NCBI GenBank assembly: GCA_018334995.1
Contig: JAGXKW010000007.1
Location: forward strand, 1-64,000
Direction of reading: 5' to 3'
DNA from: Wenzhouxiangellaceae bacterium
GTDB lineage: Bacteria; Pseudomonadota; Gammaproteobacteria; Xanthomonadales; Wenzhouxiangellaceae
Length of the DNA: 64,000 bases
The notes beneath the pieces are model-generated. The model made no database searches. It was given only the letters and a program-made list of their open reading frames with translations, and was not told where the DNA came from. Shown here piece by piece: positions 7,347 through 16,833 of this stretch. The position numbers and the translations under genes were made by a program. Positions within the stretch are counted from its first letter, which is position 1; each line of letters begins with the position of its first letter.

Positions 7347-8748
7347 AGACGTCTTCCAGGCGTTCGATATCGTCTTCGCCGAAATAACTGCCGGTCTGAA
7401 CCTCGATGATGTGCACATTGTCGTGTCCCGGATTTTCAAGCCGGTGCAGCGAGCCGGCGGGAATCTGCACGGTCTGGCTGGCGCCCAGCTCGAATCGCTC
7501 ATCATCCACCTGAACCCGGGCCGTGCCGGAAACGACCGTCCAGTGTTCGCTGCGATGTTCGTGGCGCTGCAGGGACAGCACGCCGCCCGGCCGGACCACC
7601 AGCCGCTTGACCTTGCAGTCGGCGGCATCCTCGAGCACCGTATAGCGGCCCCAGGGCCGGTGGACGGTCTGGTGGAAAACCGCCGAATCGTGTTCGCGCC
7701 GCGTCAGCTCCTCGACGACGGACTTGACTTCCTGGTCCCGTCCCCGGCGCGCGACCAGTACCGCATCGGCGGTATCCACGATGACCAGGTCGTCCACGCC
7801 GACCGCCGCGACCAGGCGCTGGTCGCTCTGGACGAAGGTATTCTTGGTATCCACGATGACGGCATGGCCTTGTACCTGGTTTCCCGAACCATCGGTTTCA
7901 TACAGATCGCTGATCGCCTGCCACGAACCGATGTCGCTCCAGCCGCAGGCAACCGGCACCACGGCCCGCCGCGGCGCTTTTTCCATGACCGCGAAATCGA
8001 CGGATTCGCTCCGGACCGCGGCAAACCGGCTTGCGTCGAGCTCGACGGGATCGGCCTCGACCCCGGTTTCGCCCCAGGTGGCCTCGACGCCGGCAAGAAT
8101 GTCGGGCGCCTGCTCGGCCAGCGCATCGAGGATGCCGCGCGCGGTGAAGCAGAACATGCCGGCGTTCCAGAGGTATTCACGGCTTTCGAAGTAACGCTGC
8201 GCGGTTTCGGCATCCGGCTTTTCGACGAACGCTTCGATGCGTGCGCCGTCGTGCGCCAGCGACTCACCGGCGCGGATATAGCCGAACCCGGTTTCCGCGT
8301 GGGTCGGCTGTACGCCCAGGCAGACCAGCCAGCCTTCGGCCGCCAGCGCGTCGGCCCGGCGCACGGCGCGGTTGAAGGCGTCGGTGTCGCGGACGAGATG
8401 ATCGGCCGGCATGACCAGCATTCGTGCCTGTTCGCCGAAATGATCGCGCACCCACATCGCAGCGGCGCCGATCGCCGCGGCAGTGTTGCGTCCTTCCGGT
8501 TCGAGCACGAAACAATGGCTGGCCTCCGGCGCAACTTCGCGATAAATGTCGCGGGTGAAAAAGTAATAATCGCGCGCGGTGACGGTCAGCACGTTGTCGT
8601 GGTCGACCGCGCCCAGCGCCCGGCGCAGAGTGGCCCCGGCCAGCGTCTGGCCGTCGGCGAGGCGCATGAACGGTTTCGGATGGGCCTTGCGCGAAACCGG
8701 CCAGAGCCGAGTGCCGGCGCCGCCGGACAGGATCACGGGGATGAGCAT
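7333..8748 (-). CDS. manC: Mannose-1-phosphate guanylyltransferase / mannose-6-phosphate isomerase
   Basis: A 471-aa bifunctional type II PMI-GMP enzyme. The N-terminal nucleotidyltransferase domain opens with LSGGAGTRLWPVSRKAHPK, and the C-terminal cupin isomerase domain contains RPWGRYTVLED and the metal-site region LQRHEHRSEHW. It converts fructose-6-P to mannose-6-P and mannose-1-P plus GTP to GDP-mannose for polysaccharide synthesis. GGAG sits 5 nt before the ATG at 8748. It overlaps rmlD by 16 nt and the DUF1684 gene by 14 nt, so it belongs to the rml transcript. Confidence 0.95.
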   Translation of the reverse strand: MLIPVILSGGAGTRLWPVSRKAHPKPFMRLADGQTLAGATLRRALGAVDHDNVLTVTARDYYFFTRDIYREVAPEASHCFVLEPEGRNTAAAIGAAAMWVRDHFGEQARMLVMPADHLVRDTDAFNRAVRRADALAAEGWLVCLGVQPTHAETGFGYIRAGESLAHDGARIEAFVEKPDAETAQRYFESREYLWNAGMFCFTARGILDALAEQAPDILAGVEATWGETGVEADPVELDASRFAAVRSESVDFAVMEKAPRRAVVPVACGWSDIGSWQAISDLYETDGSGNQVQGHAVIVDTKNTFVQSDQRLVAAVGVDDLVIVDTADAVLVARRGRDQEVKSVVEELTRREHDSAVFHQTVHRPWGRYTVLEDAADCKVKRLVVRPGGVLSLQRHEHRSEHWTVVSGTARVQVDDERFELGASQTVQIPAGSLHRLENPGHDNVHIIEVQTGSYFGEDDIERLEDVYGRV

Positions 8749-9638
8749 GCAGACTCCTTCAACAATTGCAGGCATTCGTCGAGGCCGCGGGCAACGGAAG
8801 GTACCGGCCGGCCGGTGAATTGCAGGTACTTGTCGCAATCGAGTACCGACCACACCGGGCGGGTCGCTTTCTGCGGCCAGCTGGCGCTCGCGATGGGCTC
8901 GACCGGCACGCGCCGCTCGAGAATGCCGGCGGCAAGCGCACGCTCGATCGCCATGCTTCCGAATTCGTGCCACGACATCTGCCCGTCGCCGGCGACGTGA
9001 AACAGGCTGCAGCCGGGCGGGAGCGCCTCTGTGCGCCGGATCAATTCCAGGCTGGCATCGGCCAGATGGCCGGCCCAGGTCGGCGAACCGATCTGGTCGG
9101 AAACGATCTTCAGCGGCTGGCCCTGCCCCGCGCGCGCCAGGATGGCCGACAGGAAGTTGCCCGGAAAATGGCTGTACAGCCACGCGGTGCGCACGATGAC
9201 CGCCCGCGCCCCGCTCGCCATGATGGCCTGTTCGCCTTCGAGCTTGGTCCGGCCATAGACGTTGCCGGGCGCCGGCTCGTCGACTTCGCGCCACGGACGA
9301 TCGCTGGCGCCGGAGAAGACGTAATCGGTGGAAAAATGCAGCAGCAAGGCGTCATTGGCCGCGCACCAATCCGCCATCCATCCCGGCATGTCCGCATTCA
9401 GGCGGGCTGCCGTCCCGGGTTCGTCCTCGGCCCGGTCCACCGCCGTCCATGCCGCGGGATTGACGATAATGTCAGGCTTGACCCGGTTCAGGGTCTTGTC
9501 AAGCAGCCGGCGATCGGACAGGTCGCACTGGAAATCGCCGCCGTTATGGTCGGTCTGTACCAATTCGCCATCGGCGGGAAGCCGGGCGGCGAGGTGGCGG
9601 CCGAGCTGGCCGCTGCATCCGGTCAGCAGGATTCGCAT
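8733..9638 (-). CDS. rmlD: dTDP-4-dehydrorhamnose reductase
   Basis: A 301-aa short-chain dehydrogenase-like protein with the N-terminal NAD(P) motif TGCSGQLG and the catalytic YGRTK (YxxxK) motif following FSTDYVFSG. It performs the last step of dTDP-L-rhamnose synthesis, reducing dTDP-4-keto-L-rhamnose. It overlaps rmlC upstream by 16 nt and manC downstream by 16 nt. Length is typical for RmlD. Confidence 0.95.
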   Translation of the reverse strand: MRILLTGCSGQLGRHLAARLPADGELVQTDHNGGDFQCDLSDRRLLDKTLNRVKPDIIVNPAAWTAVDRAEDEPGTAARLNADMPGWMADWCAANDALLLHFSTDYVFSGASDRPWREVDEPAPGNVYGRTKLEGEQAIMASGARAVIVRTAWLYSHFPGNFLSAILARAGQGQPLKIVSDQIGSPTWAGHLADASLELIRRTEALPPGCSLFHVAGDGQMSWHEFGSMAIERALAAGILERRVPVEPIASASWPQKATRPVWSVLDCDKYLQFTGRPVPSVARGLDECLQLLKESACSSP

Positions 9639-10183
9639 CTGGGCAAACGCTCCTTGTCGATCTGGTCCAGCCGCGGCGCGGCCGCATCCTTGGCCGAGAG
9701 TGCTTCGGGCGCATGCGGCCAGTCGACGCCGACGGTCTCATCGTCCCAGGCCACGCAGGCATCGTAATCGGGACGATAGGGCCGTGTACACAGGTACGAG
9801 AACGTCGCATGCTCCGACAGGACCTGGAACCCGTGCGCGAAGCCTTCGGGAATCCAGAGCTGCAAGTGATTTTCCGAACTCAGTTCGACCCCGGTCCAGC
9901 AGCCGAAATGTTTCGAATCGCTGCGGATGTCCACCGCCACGTCGAAAACCCGACCGGCAGACACCCAGACCAGCTTGCCCTGGGGCTCGGGCCACTGGAA
10001 ATGCAGGCCGCGCAATACGCCGAAGCCGCTGTGGCTGGTATTGATCTGCGCGGCGCCGAGATCGATGCCGTGGTCGGTAAAGCGCTCGGCGCGCCAGTTC
10101 TCCAGGAACCAGCCGCGCGCGTCGCCGAATACCTCGGGCGCGATCAGCTTCACGCCGGGCAAGCCGGTCTGGCTGACATTCAT
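9623..10183 (-). CDS. rmlC: dTDP-4-dehydrorhamnose 3,5-epimerase
   Basis: A 186-aa RmlC-family cupin. It contains FGDARGWFLENW, the catalytic-His segment RGLHFQWP, the SKHFGCWTGVELS loop and PEGFAHGFQVL. It converts dTDP-4-keto-6-deoxyglucose to the L-lyxo form. It follows rmlB by 37 nt and overlaps rmlD. All key residues appear intact. Confidence 0.95.
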   Translation of the reverse strand: MNVSQTGLPGVKLIAPEVFGDARGWFLENWRAERFTDHGIDLGAAQINTSHSGFGVLRGLHFQWPEPQGKLVWVSAGRVFDVAVDIRSDSKHFGCWTGVELSSENHLQLWIPEGFAHGFQVLSEHATFSYLCTRPYRPDYDACVAWDDETVGVDWPHAPEALSAKDAAAPRLDQIDKERLPRCESC

Positions 10184-10220
10184 CGCCGCCTCCCGCGGCG
10201 GCCGCCGCCGGTCAGCGCCT

Positions 10221-11270
10221 TCATGGCGCTTCGCCGCGCACGCCCAGCCGCTCGCCGCGATACGAGCCGTCCCGGATGCGCTGCCACCAGTCGCGGTTTT
10301 CGAGGTACCAGTCGACGGTTGCCTGCAGCCCGGTGGTCAGATCCATCGCGGGTTGCCAGCCGAGCTCTTTCCGGATGCGCGCGGCGTCGATGGCGTAACG
10401 CCGGTCGTGACCGGGACGATCGGTCACGTATCGAATCAGTTCCCGCCGGGGTCTTGCGGCCGGTACACGCTCGTCGAGCAGATCGCACAGGGTGTGGACG
10501 ATTTCCAGGTTGGTCCGTTCGGCATTGCCGCCGACGTTGTAGGTTCGCCCGGAATCGCCGGCTTCCAGCACCCGCAACAGCGCGCGACAGTGGTCGGCCA
10601 CGAACAACCAGTCGCGGCGCTGCTGACCGTCGCCGTAAACCGGCAACTCGCGCCCTTCCAGCGCGTTGATCAGGATCAATGGAATCAGCTTTTCCGGAAA
10701 CTGGCGCGGGCCGTAGTTATTGGAGCAGTTGGTGATGACCACCGGCAGGCCCCAGGTGCGGTGCCAGGCCCTGACCAGGTGGTCGGCCGCCGCCTTGCTG
10801 GCCGCGTAAGGGGAACTCGGCTGATACGGATGGCGCTCGGTAAAAGCGGGCTGGTCGAGCTCGAGATCACCGTAGACCTCGTCGGTGGATACATGCAGAA
10901 ATCGGAAGTCGGGGCAATCGTTTTGCCAGTAATCCAGCGCGGCGTCGAGCAGCGCCTGGGTGCCCAGCACGTTGGTCCGGACAAACGCCGACGGGTCGTC
11001 TATGGAGCGATCGACATGGCTTTCGGCGGCAAAATGCACGATCGCGTCGGGTCGATGGGCATCGAGCAACTCGCGCACCATCGCGGTCTCGGCGATGTCG
11101 CCGGGCACCAGTTGATGACGATTCGGATCGAGACCCGCCAGTGAATCGGGATTGCCCGCATAGGTCAGCAGGTCGAGATTGACCACGCCCATGTCGGTGG
11201 CGTCCAGTACATGGTGCACGAAATTTGCGCCAATGAAACCGGCGCCCCCGGTGACCAGCAACGTATTCAT
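10221..11270 (-). CDS. rmlB: dTDP-glucose 4,6-dehydratase
   Basis: A 349-aa extended SDR protein with the NAD motif TGGAGFIGAN, the substrate/catalytic segment STDEVYGDL (Asp-Glu pair) and YAASKAAAD (YxxxK), and the RPGHDRRYAID C-terminal signature. It makes dTDP-4-keto-6-deoxy-D-glucose. GGAAAGGA precedes the ATG at 11270. It is first of the rmlB-rmlC-rmlD-manC unit; rmlA is not beside it. Confidence 0.96.
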   Translation of the reverse strand: MNTLLVTGGAGFIGANFVHHVLDATDMGVVNLDLLTYAGNPDSLAGLDPNRHQLVPGDIAETAMVRELLDAHRPDAIVHFAAESHVDRSIDDPSAFVRTNVLGTQALLDAALDYWQNDCPDFRFLHVSTDEVYGDLELDQPAFTERHPYQPSSPYAASKAAADHLVRAWHRTWGLPVVITNCSNNYGPRQFPEKLIPLILINALEGRELPVYGDGQQRRDWLFVADHCRALLRVLEAGDSGRTYNVGGNAERTNLEIVHTLCDLLDERVPAARPRRELIRYVTDRPGHDRRYAIDAARIRKELGWQPAMDLTTGLQATVDWYLENRDWWQRIRDGSYRGERLGVRGEAP

Positions 11271-11306
11271 GAAATCCTTTCCGGGTCGAGAGTCGCCTGG
11301 GCGGCG

Positions 11307-11762
11307 TCAGAACGGGATATCGTCGGCCAGGTCGTCGTCGGCCGGCCCCGAACCTTGTCCGGAACCCTGCGGCTGCTGTTGCGGACGGTTGCCGTAGCCG
11401 CCGCCGTCCATGGGTGCGGCGCCGCCGCGGCCGTCGAGCATCTGCATTTCATTGGCGACGATTTCGGTCGTATAACGGTCCTGGCCGTCCTGGCCCTGCC
11501 ATTTGCGCGTCTGCAGCCGACCTTCGATGTAGACCTTGCTGCCCTTCTTGAGGTACTCGCCGGCAATTTCTCCGAGTCGGTTGAACATGACGACCCGGTG
11601 CCACTCGGTCTTTTCCTGCGGCTCGCCGGTCTGCTTGTCGCGCCATTGCTCGGAAGTCGCGAGCCGGATGTTGCAGACCGCGGTATTGGCCGGAGTGTAG
11701 CGAACCTCCGGATCCGCCCCCAGGTTGCCGATCAGAATGACCTTGTTGATTCCACGCGCCAT
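11307..11762 (-). CDS. ssb: Single-stranded DNA-binding protein
   Basis: A 151-aa SSB: OB-fold beginning [19 protein letters not shown] with [20 protein letters not shown], a Gly/Gln-rich linker, and the conserved acidic tip [10 protein letters not shown] that recruits repair and replication partners. The ATG at 11762 gives a family-typical N-terminus; the much longer open frame upstream is antisense to ispB. Only a weak Shine-Dalgarno is visible. Transcribed divergently from ispB across a 219-nt interval. Confidence 0.97.
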   Translation of the reverse strand: MARGINKVILIGNLGADPEVRYTPANTAVCNIRLATSEQWRDKQTGEPQEKTEWHRVVMFNRLGEIAGEYLKKGSKVYIEGRLQTRKWQGQDGQDRYTTEIVANEMQMLDGRGGAAPMDGGGYGNRPQQQPQGSGQGSGPADDDLADDIPF

Positions 11763-11968
11763 TTTTGCTTGCTCACCGATGTTCAATCCAGCGCAAAAGT
11801 CTAGCACATGGGCCATTGCGCACCACGCCGGCGTTCGAGGCACTTTTCCGGCACCGCCGATCGATTTCCCGCCCCCGGTCCGGTCCGAAAACCGACGCGA
11901 ACCGCCTGGGCGCAAACCCGCGCCGACCCGGTGACGAATTCCGGAACGCCCGGCACCGCCGTGAAACG

Positions 11969-11974
11969 TATAAT
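11969..11974 (+). promoter_or_regulatory. -10 element (TATAAT) of ispB, 7 nt before the ATG
   Basis: A perfect TATAAT ends 7 nt before the first ATG of ispB (TATAATCCCGGTCATGAA). No good -35 is seen at 16-18 nt upstream. With normal spacing transcription would begin at or next to the A of the start codon, producing a leaderless mRNA. No Shine-Dalgarno is present. Three other genes in this window show the same arrangement. Confidence 0.5.
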
Positions 11975-11981
11975 CCCGGTC

Positions 11982-12980
11982 ATGAATCATGTCAGTTCGA
12001 TCACGTCTCCCAGCTCGCTGACCGAGATCATGAGCCTGACCGCCGGTGACCGCCAGGCCATGGACAACCTGATCCGCAAACGGCTCAGATCCGACGTGCT
12101 GCTGGTCAACCAGATCGGCGAGTACATCATCAATGCCGGCGGCAAGCGGTTGCGCCCCCTGGTCCACCTGCTGGCCGCGCGCGCCTGCGGGTACGCCGGC
12201 AGCGCCCACACGCAGCTGGCCGCGGTGATCGAATTCATCCACACTGCGACGTTGCTGCACGACGACGTCGTCGACGGCTCGGAGCGTCGCCGGGGCCAGC
12301 AGACCGCACACCGGGTCTGGGGCAACGCGGCCTCGGTGCTGGTCGGCGATTTCCTGTATTCGCGCAGCTTCCAGCTGATGGTCGAACTGGAATCGAACCG
12401 GATCATGTCGATTCTTGCCGACACGACCAACACCATCGCCGCCGGCGAAGTGCTGCAGCTCATCCAGCTCGGCGACACCGAACTCGACGAGCAGGGCTAT
12501 CTGCGCGTCATCGGAGACAAGACCGCCTGCCTGTTCGCGGCCGCGGCGCGGCTCGGTGCGGTGCTGTCGAACAGCGCGCAGACCGTCGAGCAATCCCTGG
12601 CCGATTTCGGCTTTGCGCTCGGACAGGCCTTCCAGATTACCGACGACTGGCTGGACTATTCCGGCCGCGACGCATCGCTGGGCAAGAACCTCGGCGACGA
12701 CCTGGCCGAAGGCAAGGTGACGCTGCCGCTGATCCTGGCGCTGCAGGCGGCCGGGTCGGACGATCGGCGGTTTCTGACGCAGACGATTCAGGCCGGCGGC
12801 ACCGACGAACTCGACCGCGTACGCGCGATTCTGAAAAACACCGGCGCCCTGGACGGCGCCCGCCAGCGCGCCGTCGAATTCTCCGAACGCGCCGGCACGG
12901 CCCTGGCGCCGGTGCCGCCCAGTCCGGAACGCGACTCGCTGGAACTGCTGGCCCGGTTCGCCGTCGACCGTTCACTCTGA
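11982..12980 (+). CDS. ispB: Octaprenyl (polyprenyl) diphosphate synthase
   Basis: A 332-aa trans-prenyltransferase with the first Asp-rich motif [15 protein letters not shown], the GGKRLRPLV isopentenyl-PP site, and the second Asp-rich motif QITDDWLDY. It builds the ubiquinone side chain. The ATG at 11982 gives an N-terminus of family length but has no Shine-Dalgarno; an in-frame ATG at 12030 is the alternative. The 3' end overlaps murD2 convergently by 9 nt. Confidence 0.94.
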   Translation: MNHVSSITSPSSLTEIMSLTAGDRQAMDNLIRKRLRSDVLLVNQIGEYIINAGGKRLRPLVHLLAARACGYAGSAHTQLAAVIEFIHTATLLHDDVVDGSERRRGQQTAHRVWGNAASVLVGDFLYSRSFQLMVELESNRIMSILADTTNTIAAGEVLQLIQLGDTELDEQGYLRVIGDKTACLFAAAARLGAVLSNSAQTVEQSLADFGFALGQAFQITDDWLDYSGRDASLGKNLGDDLAEGKVTLPLILALQAAGSDDRRFLTQTIQAGGTDELDRVRAILKNTGALDGARQRAVEFSERAGTALAPVPPSPERDSLELLARFAVDRSL

Positions 12981-14300
12981 CCGTTTCAGCTCCCTGACCG
13001 CTGCTATGAACGCGTTGCCGCGCTGCTCGAAATCGCGGAAATGCGGGAAACTCGGCGCGCCCGGAGACAGCAGCACCGACGCGCTTTCACGGCACAGGTT
13101 GCGGGCCCGCGCAACGGCCTCGGGCATGCCCGCGACGGTCACGGCATGCGCCGGGTCGACCGCGCCCATGGCCGTGAGCTCGCGGCAGATCGATGCACCG
13201 TTGTCGGGCAACCCGACCAGGCCCGCCAGGCGATGGGCTCGGCAATGGTCGGCAATCATCGACCAGTCGGTCCCGCGCTCCAGTCCGCCGACGATCAGCA
13301 CCACCGGACCGTCGGTAGCCTGCAACGCGGCCAGCGTGGCGTACGGCGTGGTCGAGATCGAGTCGTTGATCCAGGGCTGCGGCAGCTCGACCGGCACCCG
13401 TTCCAGGCGATGCGGCAGCGGGCGAAACGAAGCGAGGCTGGCGCAGGCCCCGGGCAGGTCTCCGGTCACCGAAGTCACCACGGCCAGTGCAAGCGCGATG
13501 TTGTCCAGGTTGTGACGTCCCGGCAGCGGGCTGTCATCGGCCGACAGCACCAGCCGCTCGCCGAGGCGAATCCCGTTTTCCGCCACACTGATGCCGCCGC
13601 GGACGTTGATCCGTCGCACGCCCGGCTGTTCGGCCACGGCACGCGCCAGCACCGGATCGGCGCCGTTGATCCACAGCGGGTCGCCGCCAAGCAGCTCGAC
13701 CAGTCGAAGCTTGGCGGCGTAGTAGGGCTCGACGCCGCGATGCCAGTCCTGGTGCTCGGGAAACAGCCGCGTGATCGCACCGATCGAGGCATGGCCTCGA
13801 AGGTCGGCCAGCTGGTAGCTGGACAATTCGACCACGAACCAGTCGGGCCGGGCCTCGAGCAGATCCAGCATGGGCACGCCGATGTTGCCGCCGAGCTCGA
13901 CCTCGCGGCCCGCCGCCGAAAGCATGTGCGCCACCAGCGCCGCGGTGGTGCTTTTGCCCTTGCTGCCGGTGATCGCCACGACCCGGGCGCCCGGACGCTC
14001 GCCGAACCAGAGCGACGAGATGCAGGTGACTTCGACTCCGGCCGCGCACCAGCGTCGCAGCACCGGATGCGCGCACGGCACCCCGGGCGAACGGAGCACC
14101 CGGTCGGGTCTTTCGGCCACCGCTTCCAGCGAACCGACGACAAGCGGCCATCCCTGCGGCGGTATGTCGGGCATACGGTCGCAGAGCACCTCGACGCGCG
14201 CCTCGATGCCGCGCGCCAGCACGGCCCGCTCCAGCGCCCGGCCCTCGCGGCCGAAGCCCAGCACCAGGCTGCGTCCGGTCCCAAGCGCGTCCAGATTCAT
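12972..14300 (-). CDS. murD2: MurD2-type UDP-MurNAc-L-Ala:L-glutamate ligase
   Basis: A 442-aa Mur ligase. The ATP P-loop reads GSKGKSTTAALVAHM; downstream are VVELSSYQL, LFPEHQDWHRG and LPGRHNLDNIALA. In general it looks like MurD, but it sits in an ATGA overlap with a murL gene. In Xanthomonas oryzae the corresponding MurD2 adds L-Glu rather than D-Glu to UDP-MurNAc-L-Ala. The L-Glu specificity is therefore inferred from the murL partnership, not from a residue seen here. Ordinary MurD is the alternative. Confidence 0.82.
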   Translation of the reverse strand: MNLDALGTGRSLVLGFGREGRALERAVLARGIEARVEVLCDRMPDIPPQGWPLVVGSLEAVAERPDRVLRSPGVPCAHPVLRRWCAAGVEVTCISSLWFGERPGARVVAITGSKGKSTTAALVAHMLSAAGREVELGGNIGVPMLDLLEARPDWFVVELSSYQLADLRGHASIGAITRLFPEHQDWHRGVEPYYAAKLRLVELLGGDPLWINGADPVLARAVAEQPGVRRINVRGGISVAENGIRLGERLVLSADDSPLPGRHNLDNIALALAVVTSVTGDLPGACASLASFRPLPHRLERVPVELPQPWINDSISTTPYATLAALQATDGPVVLIVGGLERGTDWSMIADHCRAHRLAGLVGLPDNGASICRELTAMGAVDPAHAVTVAGMPEAVARARNLCRESASVLLSPGAPSFPHFRDFEQRGNAFIAAVRELKRSE

Positions 14301-15616
14301 GGCTGAAAGCGCGCCGGAATGCGATGCGCACCGCGCGGCTCGAGCACTTCGGCCATGGCAGGCACCGATACCCCGACCAACCGGGGCGACAATTGGCGCA
14401 CCACCGCGTGTGCGCACCAGCGCCGGTCGTCCGCCAGCGCGGCCAGCGCGGCACGCGCTTCGGCCGCTTCACCCACGCACTCGAAAGGACGATGACCGTC
14501 GAGCTCCAGCAGCGCGGCGAATGCGTCGGCCTGGCCCGGCTCGTCGAGCAGGTCCCGACCGAAGATTTCGCGCATATGCCGGACCGAAACAAACGGAGCC
14601 AGCGCAAGAAATACGAACTGGCACTTCGGGCACTCGCCACACCAGCGCCGCGTGCGCGCGCCGTCGAGGTGGAAATTCCGATTGCAGCTGGAGAAAACGT
14701 CGTGATACCGGTCCAGCGACGCGAACGCCCGGCAGACGGCGAGTTCGGATTCCCGGCGCAGCAGCGAGAACACGTCGAGGTCGGTCGCGACATGGCGGGT
14801 CACCCACTCGCCGAACAGCGTCTCGAACGCCAGGCTCTTGGCGAACTGGTGATTGACCGGCTGACCGTCGGGCGCGGTCAGGGTCGGCACGTCCGCGGAC
14901 CGCTCGTTGGCGAACACCACGGCATCGAAATTCCACAGCAGCGCGGCGAGCACCAGCGCCGCGGCGTTGATCGCGGTAATCGGCACATGACCGTTGAGCG
15001 CGCCGGCGGCATTCAGCTGTGCAAGCTCCGGCGCCAGTTCGCGCCCGATGACGCGGTGGCTCGCACCGGCGCGGCGCGCCACGCGCCCGATCAGCCCGGC
15101 CGAACCGACCTGTACCGTTTCGAGCCCGATTCCCCGCGTGCGCACGCGCTCCAGCGCGACCAGCGAGTCCTTGCCGCCGCCCATCGGTACCAGCGCGCGA
15201 CGGCGCAAGCCGAACCCCCGATGCGTGGACGAATCGCGACCGTCGGCCGGGAATTCCGGCCAGTAGCGCCCCGTCAGACTATTGCGCCAGGCCAGTTCGG
15301 CCAGACCGTGTCGATAAATGCGCTCGAGCGCGTCGGCCTGGAACGCATCGGGCTGCCGGGCGGCAAATCGGACCTCGCCGCGGCAGGCGAGCTTCCAGTA
15401 GCTGACGCCCGCGAGCCAGTGGAGCAGGTCCAGCGCCGACTGTATTGAAGGATGATCAAGCCGAACGCCGGCGCCGATGCCGCCGAAATGGAAATGCTCC
15501 TCGAGCGCGAGGCTGGATTCGGCCCCGATCAACCGCCAGCGCAGGCGAACCCGTCCCGAGTCCGGCTGGATGTCGCGGCTGGTGAATTCAAGGCACTCGA
15601 TTGCACTCGGATGCAT
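14297..15616 (-). CDS. murL: MurL-type UDP-MurNAc-L-Ala-L-Glu epimerase
   Basis: A 439-aa protein resembling the MurL epimerase described in Xanthomonas oryzae, which inverts the terminal L-Glu of UDP-MurNAc-L-Ala-L-Glu in an ATP-dependent way and so bypasses glutamate racemase. Visible hallmarks: a PP-loop-like PMGGGKDSLVALE near residue 150, NGHVPITAINA, FANERSAD, and a Cys pair in CGECPKCQFVFLALAPF. The stop overlaps the murD2 start (ATGA), and the start is 8 nt after the permease stop, so it is in one operon. Assignment rests on remembered family features and context. Confidence 0.8.
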   Translation of the reverse strand: MHPSAIECLEFTSRDIQPDSGRVRLRWRLIGAESSLALEEHFHFGGIGAGVRLDHPSIQSALDLLHWLAGVSYWKLACRGEVRFAARQPDAFQADALERIYRHGLAELAWRNSLTGRYWPEFPADGRDSSTHRGFGLRRRALVPMGGGKDSLVALERVRTRGIGLETVQVGSAGLIGRVARRAGASHRVIGRELAPELAQLNAAGALNGHVPITAINAAALVLAALLWNFDAVVFANERSADVPTLTAPDGQPVNHQFAKSLAFETLFGEWVTRHVATDLDVFSLLRRESELAVCRAFASLDRYHDVFSSCNRNFHLDGARTRRWCGECPKCQFVFLALAPFVSVRHMREIFGRDLLDEPGQADAFAALLELDGHRPFECVGEAAEARAALAALADDRRWCAHAVVRQLSPRLVGVSVPAMAEVLEPRGAHRIPARFQP

Positions 15617-15624
15617 GCGCGGGT

Positions 15625-16722
15625 TCAGTCGGCCTGTGCGCTGACCTCGACCTCCGATTCCGTCGTATCTCGCGGCCAGGCCCGCAGTACGGCGTTGACC
15701 AGCGTCGCCAAGGGAATCGCGAAGAATACGCCCCAGAATCCCCAGATGCCACCGAACACCAGCACGGCGACGATGATGGCTACCGGATGCAGACTGACGA
15801 CTTCCGAGAACAGTACCGGCACCAGGACGTTTCCGTCGAGCAGCTGGATGATCGCGTAGGCGATGAGCACCCAGGCAAAATCCGCATTCAGGCCGAACTG
15901 GATGAACGCCACGATTGCGACCGGAATCGTCACGATGGCCGCGCCGATATAAGGGATCAGCACCGAAAAGCCGACCAGCATGGAAATCAGCATCGCGAAC
16001 GGCAGCCCGAGCAGCGCGAAGGTCGTGTAGGTCACGATCCACACGATCAGGATCTCCAGCACCTTGCCCCGCACGTAGTTGCCGATCTGGGCATCGACTT
16101 CGCGCCATACGTGCATGGCCAACGCACGGTTGCGCGGCAGATAGCGCCGGAACCAGGCCAGGATCTGGTCCTTGTCCTTGAGAAAGAAGAACACCAGAAT
16201 GGGCATCAGGACCAGGAACACGACCAGACCGATCAGGTACATCAGCCCGGAAGGCAATCCCGAGGGCCAGACGAACTCTCGACCCTGATCGCCGACATAC
16301 TTCCGGATGCTTTCAAGAATGTCGTTGACCTGGCCCTCGCCGACGATCTGCGGGTAACGCTCGGGAAGCTGCAGCACGTACTGCTGGATCTGGCTGATGT
16401 AGTCGGGAAATACGCGCACGGCGTCGATAACCTGGCGAATCACCATCGGCGTGATGCCGAAGAACACCACCAGAAGAACGGCCATGAAGGCACTGAAAAC
16501 CACGGTAACCGCCAGCATTCGCGGAATGCCGAAACGTTCCAGCCGCATCACGATACCCTCGAGCAGGTAGGCCACGACGACGCTTGCGAACACGGGCGCG
16601 AGCATGCGCCCCAGGGTCATCACCAGCACCACGCCAAGGATCAGCCACAGCGCAAGAATCACGACCTGCGGATCGGAAAAGTTCCGGTGGTACCAATCCT
16701 TGATTTGCGAGAACATCGCCAT
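15625..16722 (-). CDS. AI-2E/PerM family membrane protein
   Basis: A 365-aa polytopic inner-membrane protein with about eight hydrophobic segments. The family pattern includes VVAYLLEGIVMRLERFGIPR, PILVFFFLKDKDQIL, LIPYIGAAIVTIPVA and the C-terminal HPVAIIVAVLVFGGIWGFWG. Members include the AI-2 exporter TqsA and PerM permeases; substrates are mostly unknown. It lies immediately upstream of murL-murD2 with an 8-nt gap, so it may be cotranscribed; a role in envelope precursor transport is only a contextual guess. Confidence 0.88.
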   Translation of the reverse strand: MAMFSQIKDWYHRNFSDPQVVILALWLILGVVLVMTLGRMLAPVFASVVVAYLLEGIVMRLERFGIPRMLAVTVVFSAFMAVLLVVFFGITPMVIRQVIDAVRVFPDYISQIQQYVLQLPERYPQIVGEGQVNDILESIRKYVGDQGREFVWPSGLPSGLMYLIGLVVFLVLMPILVFFFLKDKDQILAWFRRYLPRNRALAMHVWREVDAQIGNYVRGKVLEILIVWIVTYTTFALLGLPFAMLISMLVGFSVLIPYIGAAIVTIPVAIVAFIQFGLNADFAWVLIAYAIIQLLDGNVLVPVLFSEVVSLHPVAIIVAVLVFGGIWGFWGVFFAIPLATLVNAVLRAWPRDTTESEVEVSAQAD

Positions 16723-16833
16723 GGGCTGTCACTACCGCAATCGAAGCTGTCGGCAGGTTAACGCAATTTCACGCCGGCAGGACATTGGGAGCATGGCGAC
16801 GTCGGTCACGGCGCTGGCCGGAGTGTAAAACGA

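Noticed and set aside
6898-9000. A 700-codon plus-strand frame across manC and the DUF1684 gene
   Set aside because: ManC motifs and lipobox on the other strand are decisive.
14297-15616. The MurL-like gene as a tRNA 2-thiolation or asparagine-synthase-like PP-loop enzyme
   Set aside because: The PP-loop alone is compatible, but overlap with a Mur ligase and the rest of the sequence fit MurL better.
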